Positions 33,498 through 42,675 of a stretch of DNA of 64,000 bases are shown in pieces (the stretch's first letter is position 1; the number at the start of each line of letters is the position of its first letter). Location of the stretch: positions 107,214 through 171,213 of the forward strand of contig NZ_LMTJ01000009.1 of assembly GCF_001510715.1 (NCBI RefSeq), in the 5' to 3' direction. The translations under genes were made by a program, and so were the position numbers. Source of the DNA: Bacillus sp. FJAT-29814. GTDB taxonomy: Bacteria; Bacillota; Bacilli; Bacillales; Cytobacillaceae. The notes beneath the pieces are model-generated. The model had not been told where the DNA came from. It saw only the letters and a list, made by a program, of their open reading frames with translations, and ran no database searches.

Positions 33498-33817
33498 ATT
33501 GGGCCCGTCCTTGCCTGTGGTAATGATTTCTAGAGGTAGTATTCCAAAAACATGTAGGACTATTCCATATATAGGCAGAGGCCAGAGGGAAAAATCAGTT
33601 CGGTAGGGAAGCTTATTCTTTTTCAAAGAGGAATTTTGAAAATTTTGTAGAATTATAAAATGTAGAATGATTCCATTTCGAATCAAATGGAAAAATTGAT
33701 TCTTTATGAAATCAACCTTTTTGTTGAAAAAAACTTTTTCATGCATGGGTTGGGAGTGCATGCTCATGAATGTTTTGGTTAAGAAGTTTCAGGCTCATAT
33801 GGGTGGGGGAAAATGAA

Positions 33818-35254
33818 ATGACAAATCAATCGATAAATTTGGATTATTTATCAGAGTGCATGAAACTTGACCAAATCAACAAGTCTGATATTGAAAATAT
33901 TTTGGTTTCTATTTTTCAATCAAGCTATGACGGCATTTACGTGGCAGATCAGAATGGTGTCGGCATCATGGTCAATGCCGCGTATTCAAGGATTACGGGG
34001 GTCAAAAGTGAAGAATTGCTTGGAAAGAGTATGAGGACGGTCGTCAAAGAGGGGATAGTGTCGGAATCGGTTACGGTCAAGGTTTTAGAAAAAAAGACCC
34101 CCGTAACCATTATCCAATCCGTTCGCGGCAAGGAATTGCTGGTAACCGGAAATCCGGTATTCGACAAGGATGGGGAAATCGTCTTTGTCGTCACCAATGT
34201 CAGAGATATTTCGGACTTAAATCATATAAAAACTGAACTGCTTCACTCCAGAAAAATGACCGACCAATACATAAGCGAAATAGAAGAATTAAGAAAAAGA
34301 GAATTAATCCAGATGCACGTGGATGGATTTGTCGCGCAAAGCCAGGAAATCATGAAGGTGTTCCATCTAGCAAGAAAGGTGGCTAAGGTTGATTCCGGTG
34401 TGCTCATTTTAGGGGAATCCGGTGTAGGAAAGGAAGTCATTGTCAACTTCATCCATCAAGAAAGTGACCGGGCCGCCAAACCATTGGTTAAGGTAAACTG
34501 TGGAGCCATACCGCACCACCTGCTGGAATCTGAATTATTTGGTTATGAACGAGGAGCGTTTACTGGGGCAAACAGCCATGGGAAACCTGGTTTATTTGAA
34601 CTCGCCAACGGGGGAACGATTTTTTTGGATGAGATTGGAGACATGCCGGTCGACCTACAGGTCAAGCTATTGAGGGTGCTGCAGGAATTTGAAATCATGC
34701 GTGTCGGCGGCACAAAAAGTATCAAAATTGATGTTAGGGTGATTTCCGCCACCCATATGGATTTAGAGGCCATGGTCGACAAAAACGACTTTAGACGGGA
34801 TCTTTACTACCGGCTGAATATTGTTCCCATCAAGGTTCCGACTCTCAGGGAAAGGAAGGTGGATATCGTTCCACTTGCCTTCTATTTTTTGAACAGGACC
34901 AATGAAAAGAACCGTTTAAATAAGCGATTCCATCCCGAAATACTGCAATTTTTTGAAGGATACAGCTGGCCTGGCAATATTAGAGAGCTTGAAAATTTAA
35001 TTGAACGGCTGGCGGTCATGACAGATCAGGATGAAATATCGTTGAAGGATTTGCCGCCATCTATGCTTAAAGGCATGGGCTTCGTCAAATCTGAAACTAC
35101 TGGCAAGTTGAAAGAAACGATTGCAAACGTGGAACGGAAGATGATAAAAGAGCAAATGGAAATATCGAAAACAACACGGCGCGCTGCAGAGGCATTAGGG
35201 ATTAGCCAATCAGCACTTGTAAAGAAAATGAAAAAGCTTGGTTTAACCCTTTGA
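33818..35254 (+). CDS. Sigma-54-dependent activator with PAS domain (RocR-like)
   Basis: A 478-residue enhancer-binding activator. A PAS domain (SIFQSSYDGIYVADQNGVG) covers about 25-140. The AAA+ domain has Walker A GESGVGKE near 199-206, the canonical sigma-54 loop GAFTGA at 246-251 and Walker B GGTIFLDEIGDM. The C-terminal Fis-type helix-turn-helix reads TRRAAEALGISQSALVKKM. ATG 33818 follows GGTGGGGGA. A perfect -24/-12 promoter and a 13-bp inverted repeat lie in the next 180 bases, so it almost certainly controls the PHA-related operon downstream. Confidence 0.93.
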   Translation: MTNQSINLDYLSECMKLDQINKSDIENILVSIFQSSYDGIYVADQNGVGIMVNAAYSRITGVKSEELLGKSMRTVVKEGIVSESVTVKVLEKKTPVTIIQSVRGKELLVTGNPVFDKDGEIVFVVTNVRDISDLNHIKTELLHSRKMTDQYISEIEELRKRELIQMHVDGFVAQSQEIMKVFHLARKVAKVDSGVLILGESGVGKEVIVNFIHQESDRAAKPLVKVNCGAIPHHLLESELFGYERGAFTGANSHGKPGLFELANGGTIFLDEIGDMPVDLQVKLLRVLQEFEIMRVGGTKSIKIDVRVISATHMDLEAMVDKNDFRRDLYYRLNIVPIKVPTLRERKVDIVPLAFYFLNRTNEKNRLNKRFHPEILQFFEGYSWPGNIRELENLIERLAVMTDQDEISLKDLPPSMLKGMGFVKSETTGKLKETIANVERKMIKEQMEISKTTRRAAEALGISQSALVKKMKKLGLTL

Positions 35255-35281
35255 TGAAAAAAGGAATCAAAATTTCGAGAA

Positions 35282-35306
35282 GTCAGCATTTATTTGCTGG
35301 CTTTTT
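35282..35306 (+). terminator. Terminator of the sigma-54 activator gene
   Basis: GTCAGCA (35282-35288) pairs with TGCTGGC (35295-35301), followed by TTTTTAT. Confidence 0.75.
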
Positions 35307-35320
35307 ATGTTTGGGGGGTG

Positions 35321-35395
35321 TTTTCCAATATTTTTACAGTATTAAATATAAAAAAATTATCTTATTTTGAATGATGTTGTCGAAATATTGGAAAA
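35321..35395. promoter_or_regulatory. Probable enhancer: 13-bp inverted repeat upstream of the sigma-54 promoter
   Basis: TTTTCCAATATTT (35321-35333) and its exact complement AAATATTGGAAAA (35383-35395) are separated by 49 bp. The proximal half ends 20 bp upstream of the -24 element. This probably is a two-site binding region for the adjacent activator. Confidence 0.65.
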
Positions 35396-35415
35396 ATTCT
35401 TTATTTACGTAAAGT

Positions 35416-35431
35416 TGGCACGTAATTTGCA
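35416..35431 (+). promoter_or_regulatory. Sigma-54 (-24/-12) promoter
   Basis: TGGCAC (35416-35421), five bases, TTGCA (35427-35431): an exact consensus match. The first gene starts at 35507. Confidence 0.93.
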
Positions 35432-35506
35432 ATGAGTATAAGTGGATTCATCGACAGTTTTGTCAGTTTCTAAAAATCGAACGGTGACGGAAAGGGGTAG
35501 AAGGGT

Positions 35507-36271
35507 ATGAACCTGCCAAGTTTTCAGCTCAATGGGAAGGTTGCACTTGTGACTGGTGGAAGTAAAGGCATTGGGTATGGAATGGCCCATGCGTTAGGGC
35601 ATTATGGGGCAAAGCTGATTATTTCCAGCCGCGGGATAGAGGAAGGGGAATCGGCGGTTTCCCAGCTAAAGAAGGAGGACATTGATGCTACCTACATTCC
35701 TTGCGATGTAACGAAGAAGGATCAAGTAGAAGCATTGGTCGATCAAATTGTCGAGCAATATGGTTCGCTGGATATTTTAGTGAACAATGCCGGGATGAAT
35801 ATCCGAAAGTCACTCCCTGAGGTGGAAGAAAGTGATTGGGACACGGTTTTGGGCGTCAATCTCAAAGGGATTTTTCTGGTGGGACAGGCTGCCGCCAAAC
35901 AGATGATGAAACAAAATTATGGAAAAATCATTAATATTTCTTCGATTCTGGGATCGATTGGCATGCCGTTTCAATCCTCCTATGCTGCCAGTAAAGGAGG
36001 CATTAACCAATTAACAAAAGTTTGGGCCGAGGAATTAGCGCCTTATAACATTACGGTTAACGCCATTGGTCCAGGGTATATCAGCACGCCAATGACAAAA
36101 GAGTGGCTTTCAGATCCTGAACGATCGGAAAAAATCATTCATTCTACCATGATTAAGCGAATCGGTGAAACATCGGATCTTGTAGGACCAGTCGTATTCT
36201 TCGCTTCTGATACGTCAAAATACGTGACCGGCCAGGTGCTGAATGTCGATGGAGGATGGACCGCCCGATAA
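35507..36271 (+). CDS. Short-chain dehydrogenase/reductase (gluconate 5-dehydrogenase-like)
   Basis: A 254-residue classical SDR. The cofactor loop TGGSKGIGYG, the NNAGMN motif, ISSILGSIG with the catalytic Ser and SSYAASKGG with Tyr and Lys are all present; the end VLNVDGGWTAR is typical. The N-terminus FQLNGKVALVTGG resembles gluconate 5-dehydrogenase and related sugar-acid or hydroxyacid enzymes. First gene of the second sigma-54 operon, GGGGTAG before the ATG. In this operon it could form or use a 3-hydroxyacyl substrate for the polymerase (like PhaB) or act on the imported acid; sequence alone does not decide. Confidence 0.92.
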   Translation: MNLPSFQLNGKVALVTGGSKGIGYGMAHALGHYGAKLIISSRGIEEGESAVSQLKKEDIDATYIPCDVTKKDQVEALVDQIVEQYGSLDILVNNAGMNIRKSLPEVEESDWDTVLGVNLKGIFLVGQAAAKQMMKQNYGKIINISSILGSIGMPFQSSYAASKGGINQLTKVWAEELAPYNITVNAIGPGYISTPMTKEWLSDPERSEKIIHSTMIKRIGETSDLVGPVVFFASDTSKYVTGQVLNVDGGWTAR

Positions 36272-36297
36272 TCCCAACGTTGCAGGAGGTTTTACCA

Positions 36298-37898
36298 TGA
36301 AGATAATCAAGGAAATCCACTTTAACCGGGAAGTGAAGGTGTTCGAAACCCGTCCGAAGAATCTCTTTTCGATGCTTGAGGAGTCTGCGGAAAAATACGC
36401 CGACAATGAGGCCCTAGTGATGAATGGGAGCCGGTTAACGTATAAAGAAATGAAAGATAAAGTAGAGCAGATTGCCGGCAATTTGCAAAAATCCATGTGT
36501 GTAAAAAAGGGAGACCGGGTCGCACTTCTATTAGGCAACAGTATTGAATTTTCCTTGCTTGTGTTTGCTGTCGCCAAATTAGGGGCGATTGCTGTCCCGT
36601 TAAATACAAGATTAAAGGAAATAGAGCTTTCCTATATGCTGCGACAATCCGGCAGCAGGCTATTGTTTGTCGATGATGAATTCCTGCCTAAGGTGGAAAG
36701 CATGCGAGATGAGGATTCCATATCGACGGTCCAATATTTCTTCTTAGTTGGAAATGGGACGCCTAAACGGAAAGATTATCTTCCTTATGAAATATTGGAA
36801 CAAACCTCTACTTTCGAGGACGTGTTTGTGGCCGAAGACGATCCATTATTTATTATGTATACTTCGGGAACGACCGGGCTTCCAAAGGGGGCAGTCGGCA
36901 GTCATATAAGTGCCATCCACAGTTCAATGAATTATCAAATGGTGCTTAACACGAATCATGAAGCCAAGACATTGATCGCAGTTCCGCTGTTCCATGTAAC
37001 AGGGTTAATCGGTCAGCTTTTTCACATGGTACGGGTCGGCGGGACGTCCGTCATTATGAAGAGATTTCAAACGGAGGAATTCATCACGTTAACGGCGGGG
37101 GAACAGGTCAGCTTCTTGTTTAACGTCCCAACGATTTACATTATGATGATGTCTCATCACAACTTTGCTTTATACAATTTTTCAAACGTGAACCTTATTG
37201 CTTATGGCGGGGCGCCGATGTCCTCGGAAACCATCTATAAGCTGAAAAAATATTTTCCGAACGCCCGCCTACATAATGCCTACGGGGCGACGGAAACCTC
37301 GTCACCTGCAACGATTATGCCAAGAATCTACGACGAGGCGAAAATGGATTCCGTCGGCCTGCCGGTTCCCGTCGGAGACTTGATCGTCGTAAACGACGAA
37401 GACGAACCGTGTTTGCCTGGGGAAGCAGGGGAATTGCTAATCAAAGGCCCGATGGTTGTCGAGGGCTATTGGGACAATAAATCAGCAAACCAGGCATCAT
37501 TTTGGAACGGCTATTGGCGCTCAGGGGATTTGGCCAAGATGGATGTGGATGGGTTTGTATATATCGTCGACCGCAAAAAAGATTTAATCAACCGCGGCGG
37601 TGAAAAGATTTTCTGTATCGAAGTAGAGAATGTCCTTTATAATCATCCGAAAGTTTTAGAAGCCGCTGTTGTAGGAATTCCAGACGATCTGTTTGGAGAA
37701 GTGGTCAAAGCCGTCATTGTCCCAAAGGATGGCGAAATCCTCGATGAGGAAGAAATTCGCGAATTCGTAGCAGCAAGACTAGCAAATTATAAAGTTCCTA
37801 AATTGATCGAATTTGCATCAGAACTGCCAAGGAACCCAGGTGGAAAGATATTAAAAAATGTATTAAGAAACCTGCAAACAAAAGTAAATGAATCCTAG
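36298..37898 (+). CDS. AMP-dependent acyl-CoA synthetase/ligase
   Basis: A 533-residue adenylate-forming ligase that activates a carboxylic acid with ATP and CoA. The P-loop MYTSGTTGLPKGA, the NAYGATETSSPA motif, the YWRSGDLAKMD hinge and the C-terminal lysine in PRNPGGKILKN are all present. ATG 36298 follows CAGGAGG and lies 26 bases after the SDR stop. Between an SDR and a carrier in an operon with PHA synthase, it probably activates an imported (hydroxy)acid to its CoA ester. Confidence 0.93.
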
Positions 37899-37913
37899 GG
37901 AGGAAGATTGAAA

Positions 37914-39236
37914 ATGTCTACTTTGATGAAAAAAGCATGGGGATATCGGTATTGGGTTCTTGTCATTCTTTGGTTAGTGTACATCATTAACTATTTTGAC
38001 CGGATGGCGGTTCTAACCTTTCTGCCTTATATCCAAAAAGATCTGAACTTAACACCTGTCGAAGTTGGACAGCTGGCATCGGTATTTTTCTTTGCCTATG
38101 CGGCTGCACAAATCAGCGCAGGCTTTCTCGCCGATAAAATTGGCTCCAAAAAAGTCATGTATATTGCCGTAGCAGTCTTTACATTCGTAACGGCATTAAC
38201 CGGAGTCGTGAAAAATTTCGCGCAGTTTATCGCGCTTCGAATCGGCTTGGGTCTTGGGGAAGGACACCATTTTGCTCCTGCGATTCGTGCCATCAATAAC
38301 TGGTTCCCTTTTAAAGAAAGAGGACGAGCTGTTTCATTCTTTGCCACATCTTGGGCTGTAGCTCCTGCAATCGTGCCAGTAATCGTTACTAGTATTTCTA
38401 TCTACTTCTTTGGAGGGGCTTGGAGACCGGTATTCTACGTTCTTGCGATTCCAGGTGCGCTCGCCATCTTCCTATTATGGCGTTTTGTGGCGGATTCACC
38501 GAAAGAAATGATTGATAAAGGAAAATTGAGCAAGGACCAGGATATAGAGGAAGACAATGCCGTTCCTGTTAAGATGTCTAAGGAAGAAAAAAGAAAACAA
38601 TATGGTGTTTTCCTGAAAGATCTTAATTTTTATGTATTTACTTTGTGTTTATTCTGCCAGTTGGCTGTTTACTGGGGAACATCAACATGGTTAACTTCGT
38701 TCCTTGTGACACAGCACGGACTGAATCTGAAGGAAATGGGTTTTTTCGCCTCCGCACCGTATATTGTCGCCTTCTTCGCGATGATGCTCGGCGGATGGCT
38801 GATGGATAACGTCGTTCACCGCATGAAGCCGGTAGCGCTGATCGGCTATCTTGGAAGTATTCCGGTGCTGTGGATGCTTGGTTCCGTCGAAAAAGGAAAT
38901 ACCGGTATGTTACTGACATTGCTATTGCTCGTGGGCTTCTTTGTTAACTTAAACTTTGGCTCCATCTATGCGTACCTACCTAAACGCTATCCAAAGGAGA
39001 TTGTCGGAAGCGCAACAGGGCTGGCAAATGGAATTGGCCAATTGGGTTCGTTCGTCTCGCCGTTGATTGCCGGATACTTAGTGACCGTCGGGGCCAATGG
39101 CACACAGGATTTTAGCAAGGTATTTATCTTTTTTGCCATCGTTTCAGCGATAGCCGCTGTATGTGCCTTGATTTTAAAAGAAAAACAATCCAAACAGGCC
39201 GATCTCAAAATAGCCGATAAGAAATCTGTAAGTTAA
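37914..39236 (+). CDS. MFS transporter, anion:cation symporter (ACS) type
   Basis: A 440-residue carrier with about 12 membrane segments. The NYFDRMAVLTFLPYIQ opening, the loop GFLADKIGSKKVM and the GEGHHFAPAIRAINNWFP region of segment 4 are typical of the ACS family, which imports organic anions such as sugar acids with protons. ATG 37914 follows GGGAGGAAG. As part of the sigma-54 operon it likely imports the carboxylate that the ligase activates. Confidence 0.9.
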   Translation: MSTLMKKAWGYRYWVLVILWLVYIINYFDRMAVLTFLPYIQKDLNLTPVEVGQLASVFFFAYAAAQISAGFLADKIGSKKVMYIAVAVFTFVTALTGVVKNFAQFIALRIGLGLGEGHHFAPAIRAINNWFPFKERGRAVSFFATSWAVAPAIVPVIVTSISIYFFGGAWRPVFYVLAIPGALAIFLLWRFVADSPKEMIDKGKLSKDQDIEEDNAVPVKMSKEEKRKQYGVFLKDLNFYVFTLCLFCQLAVYWGTSTWLTSFLVTQHGLNLKEMGFFASAPYIVAFFAMMLGGWLMDNVVHRMKPVALIGYLGSIPVLWMLGSVEKGNTGMLLTLLLLVGFFVNLNFGSIYAYLPKRYPKEIVGSATGLANGIGQLGSFVSPLIAGYLVTVGANGTQDFSKVFIFFAIVSAIAAVCALILKEKQSKQADLKIADKKSVS

Positions 39237-39268
39237 GAACTCATCAAAATAAGCGGGAGGATCTGAAA

Positions 39269-39832
39269 ATGACTGGCAGCAAAACGTACGATCCATATGA
39301 GGCATGGAAAAATTTAATGAACAACTGGGAAAAACAGGCCAATGATGTGATTCATTTTTGGACAAACAATCGTGACTATATTAAGTGGTCACAGGGAGCG
39401 ACGGACCTGCAGCTCCGGTATCTAGAGATGTTCCAAAAAAATCAGCAATTACTGCTGGGTCAGTTACAGCTACCAACTAAAAAGGACCTCGCCAATGTAG
39501 CGAAACTTTCGATTCAAACAGAGGAAAAACTGGATGCCTTGGAGGAGCAGCTCTGGAATGTCGAGGATGCCATTGAATCCACAAATAAAAAGTTTGGCAG
39601 TTTGACAGAGGTTTCCCGTGAAGCGGTCAAGGTAATCAAGCTGCTAAAAACAGAGCAGCAAAGAGACAAAAAAGAGTTGGAAAAGATGGACGAGATCCAT
39701 TTCGAACTCCTGGAGCTCAAAAAGGAATTGGCCGAGATGAATAACTTAAAAGAAGAGATTGCCAGTCTTAAAGCGGAATTGGCAGAATCGAACAGGGAAA
39801 AGGAAAAGGAACTGGCCGCTTTATCCAAATAA
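39269..39832 (+). CDS. phaR: Class IV PHA synthase subunit PhaR
   Basis: A 187-residue protein matching the PhaR subunit of Bacillus polyhydroxyalkanoate synthase. The N-terminus YDPYEAWKNLMNNWEKQ and the QMFQKNQQ-like, LPTKKDLANVAKL segment are family features, and the C-terminal ~90 residues are a long coiled coil (LLELKKELAEMNNLKEEIASL). PhaR is required for PhaC activity at the granule surface. It directly precedes phaC, and GGGAGGATC lies before the ATG. In well-known Bacillus clusters phaR lies with phaP, phaQ and phaB; those are absent here. Confidence 0.88.
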   Translation: MTGSKTYDPYEAWKNLMNNWEKQANDVIHFWTNNRDYIKWSQGATDLQLRYLEMFQKNQQLLLGQLQLPTKKDLANVAKLSIQTEEKLDALEEQLWNVEDAIESTNKKFGSLTEVSREAVKVIKLLKTEQQRDKKELEKMDEIHFELLELKKELAEMNNLKEEIASLKAELAESNREKEKELAALSK

Positions 39833-39850
39833 TCGGAAGGAGGAAGGATT

Positions 39851-40912
39851 TTGGCAACAAAAACTAGCAATCAAACCATCCTGCCAACCTTCAATTATGA
39901 AAAAGAACTAGAGCGTTGGACAGAGTTTGCCAATGCCATCATGGGGCCGGAGCTTAGCACGAATCACACTCCGAGAAAACGGGTTTGGGTTAAAAATAAA
40001 GCAACACTATGGCATTATGCCCCTGCTGAAAAGAAATATGACATTCCAGTATTTATGATTTATTCCTTATTTAATCAACCTTCAATTCTCGATTTTGCCC
40101 CGGGTTCCAGTGTGATTGAAGGGCTGGTAAACAATGGCTATGATGTTTATTTATTAGATTGGGGAATAGCAGGATACGAAGATAAAGATATGAACATTGA
40201 AGATTATATTGCCGACTATATTCCAAAAGCGGTGAAGCGGGCGCTACGCCATTCGCGGGCCGAGGAAGTGTCCGTAATCGGCTATTGTCTAGGCGGTACC
40301 TTTGCGATGATGTATGCCGCGATTGCGGAGGAACCAATCAGGAACCTAATCGTCGCGACCGTTCCCATCGATTTTAGCGTTTCGATGCTGCCGGATAAAT
40401 GGGAGGAAGAACTGAAGGAAAGCGGGTATAATGCGGATCGACTGATTGAGGTCTTCGGAGTGATCCCGCCTGCTTACGTTGAGGCGATGTTCAGGTCTGT
40501 GACGGCCCCGATTTATAACAGCCCATATGTAACCCTGTTAACGCGTGCGAATGATGAGCGCTTTGTCGAAAAGTGGAAACGGATGAATAAATGGAATAGC
40601 GGTCATGTTCCGTTGACGGGCGGAGCATTCCGCCAAATGAACACTGATTTCTTTAAAGAAAATAAACTGGTCAAGGGCGAGTTTACCATCCATGGCCAAA
40701 AGGTCGATTTAGGAAAAATAACCGCCAATCTGTTGGTTGTCAGTTCAAAAAACGATACCCTGATCCCCGAATGCCAAAGCCTGCCGTTAATGGATTTGGT
40801 TTCTAGTCAAGATAAAACCTACCTCAGTGTGGAAGCCGGACACGTTTCCCTGGCGATGACAGGGAAATTAAATGGCATCCTGGAAGATTGGCTTGGAGAG
40901 CATTCGAAGTAA
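39851..40912 (+). CDS. phaC: Class III/IV poly(hydroxyalkanoate) synthase PhaC
   Basis: A 353-residue polymerase that links hydroxyacyl-CoA units into polyester. The lipase-like box GYCLGG holds the catalytic Cys near residue 144, SSKNDTLIP supplies the Asp and VEAGHVSL the His. The short length without the class I N-terminal extension fits class III/IV, as does the neighbouring phaR. It starts at TTG 39851 after GGAAGGAGGAAGG. Last gene of the sigma-54 operon. Polymer formation under sigma-54 control with its own importer and ligase is unusual. Confidence 0.93.
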   Translation: MATKTSNQTILPTFNYEKELERWTEFANAIMGPELSTNHTPRKRVWVKNKATLWHYAPAEKKYDIPVFMIYSLFNQPSILDFAPGSSVIEGLVNNGYDVYLLDWGIAGYEDKDMNIEDYIADYIPKAVKRALRHSRAEEVSVIGYCLGGTFAMMYAAIAEEPIRNLIVATVPIDFSVSMLPDKWEEELKESGYNADRLIEVFGVIPPAYVEAMFRSVTAPIYNSPYVTLLTRANDERFVEKWKRMNKWNSGHVPLTGGAFRQMNTDFFKENKLVKGEFTIHGQKVDLGKITANLLVVSSKNDTLIPECQSLPLMDLVSSQDKTYLSVEAGHVSLAMTGKLNGILEDWLGEHSK

Positions 40913-41009
40913 TAGCAAAGTCCTGCCCGTTTGAGGATTGGTTCCGATAACGGGCGGTTTTATCAAAAAGGCTCTGTTATAATTCATTGTTGATTTTTTT
41001 CGTATAGGT

Positions 41010-41205
41010 AATTTAGCGGAGAATTTCCTGCTATTGTAAAAAGAGAAGCTTAGAAAGCCGATATAAGCGGAGATATTCCGCTTAACGGCTCTAAATAGAC
41101 CAAATTCCAATGATTTGAATCAAATAAGCGGAAAAACTCCCCTTATTTTTAAGGAAATATGGGTATTTCCCAATTTAGCCGGAATTCCTCCGCTTATTTT
41201 TCGAA
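41010..41205. repeat. Intergenic repeat array with AATAAGCGGA...TCCGCTTATT hairpins (array E)
   Basis: Degenerate units near 41013, 41065, 41124 and 41174 (steps 50-59) each contain AAGCGGA and a facing TCCGCTTA or close relative. It occupies most of the 350-bp gap between phaC and the M20 peptidase gene. Confidence 0.65.
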
Positions 41206-41262
41206 CCACAGTGAAATTAACATTCAGGTATAACACAGCCTTCAAAAAAGGAGGAATAAAGT

Positions 41263-42435
41263 ATGGCTGTTTTGCAATCGAAGGTTTTTGACAGGATCGA
41301 CGAAAAGGAAGCTGTTCAATTTTTGCAATCATTGATCCAAGTGAATAGTGTGAACCCGCCAGGAAATGAAAAAGAGGTAGCTGAGGTGATTCAGTCCTTT
41401 TTAAAAACATGCAATCTTCAGGTTGACCTTGATGACTTGGGGGACAACCGGGCAAACGTATTTGTTACATACCCCAATGGGGGAAAGGATGACAAATTTT
41501 TGGTGTACAGCGGTCATCTTGATACCGTTCCAACGGGAAAGGTGAAGTGGGAGCATGACCCGTTTTCTGGGGAAGTGGTGGAAAACAAGGTATTTGGCCG
41601 CGGCACAACCGACATGAAGAGCGGCGTTGCCGCCATGGTCCTTGCGTTGAAGTATTTGGACCAGGCCGGAGTGAAGCTGAACGGAAAGCTACAGTTTGTC
41701 GGTACCGCAGGTGAAGAGGTGGACGGATTCGGTGCAAAAACAGTGGTCGAAAAGGGACAAATTGATAAGGCCACAGCATTAGTTGTGTCGGAACCGAGTG
41801 AAAACCAAATTTTCCATGCCCATAAAGGCTGCTTATGGCTCGAAATCACCACTTACGGAAAAACAGCCCATGGGTCCATGCCGGACAAGGGGATTAATGC
41901 GATTTTACCAATGAATGAAATCATCAATCGTCTGCAGTCCTATCAATTTGACTACACGCCACACCCGGTATTGGGCAAGCCAACGTTGAATATTGGCACA
42001 ATTGAGGGCGGCGTCAAAACAAATGTGGTCCCGGATCAATGCAAATTGACCATTGATATCCGAACCGTGCCCGGACAGAGCAATGAGCAAATTTTACAAG
42101 ATATTGAGGATTTGGTTAAGGCAGTTGCTTCGAATTATGAGATAAAAGTCTTAAACAGCATGGCATCTGTGGGTACTGACGAATCCGATGATTTTATAAA
42201 ACTTGCAATTGAGACAGGAAAAAACCATCTGAACCTAGAATTAAAGCCAACAGGTGTGAATTATTATACCGACGCATCCGTTTACTGCCCGCATTTGCAG
42301 GTACCCGCCTTCATCTTTGGCCCGGGAATCCCGACGCTCGCCCATCAGCCGAATGAATATGTGGAGATTGATAAATTCATAGAGTCGATTCAGTATTTTA
42401 TCGCGCTGGCGATTGATTATTTGGGTGAAAGCTAG
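41263..42435 (+). CDS. M20 family peptidase/deacylase (ArgE/DapE-like)
   Basis: A 390-residue two-zinc amidohydrolase. YSGHLDTVP, RGTTDMKSGVAAM, GTAGEEVDGFGA and a late TLAHQPNEYVE provide the metal and catalytic residues. The family removes acyl groups from amino acids. ATG 41263 follows AAAGGAGG. It is separated from neighbours on both sides by tandem-repeat gaps, so it is probably monocistronic. It is related to, but clearly different from, the M20 gene in the first sigma-54 operon. Substrate unknown. Confidence 0.9.
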   Translation: MAVLQSKVFDRIDEKEAVQFLQSLIQVNSVNPPGNEKEVAEVIQSFLKTCNLQVDLDDLGDNRANVFVTYPNGGKDDKFLVYSGHLDTVPTGKVKWEHDPFSGEVVENKVFGRGTTDMKSGVAAMVLALKYLDQAGVKLNGKLQFVGTAGEEVDGFGAKTVVEKGQIDKATALVVSEPSENQIFHAHKGCLWLEITTYGKTAHGSMPDKGINAILPMNEIINRLQSYQFDYTPHPVLGKPTLNIGTIEGGVKTNVVPDQCKLTIDIRTVPGQSNEQILQDIEDLVKAVASNYEIKVLNSMASVGTDESDDFIKLAIETGKNHLNLELKPTGVNYYTDASVYCPHLQVPAFIFGPGIPTLAHQPNEYVEIDKFIESIQYFIALAIDYLGES

Positions 42436-42480
42436 GATTTAAAATGGTTGAGAGCAAATGAGCGGTTCGGGGGAACTGGT

Positions 42481-42600
42481 TTACCCTCGGATGGGAGAAA
42501 TTACTCTCGGATAGACGGATTTTACTCTCGTATAGGCCTGCTTTACTCTCGGATAAAGCGAAATTACTCTCGTGAAGCGTAATTACTCTCGGATATAGCA
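42481..42600. repeat. Tandem array with ~21-bp step (array F)
   Basis: TTACTCTCGGATA-type cores start at 42481, 42501, 42522, 42543, 42564 and 42583 (steps 20, 21, 21, 21, 19). The unit resembles that of the array at 17055-17170 (TTTACTGTCGGATA), so both belong to one family 25 kb apart. Confidence 0.85.
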
Positions 42601-42675
42601 TGAATAATTTTACCCATAAGGTAATAGATTGATTTTGATAGCCTGTAATTCTATTAGTGGGAAGGTGGAGAAATT

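Noticed and set aside
33498..33767. 90-residue N-terminal extension of the GerA-type protein
   Set aside because: GerA-family proteins begin near the MEKTNRP position, and a ribosome binding site is present there; the extension is A/T-rich promoter-like DNA.
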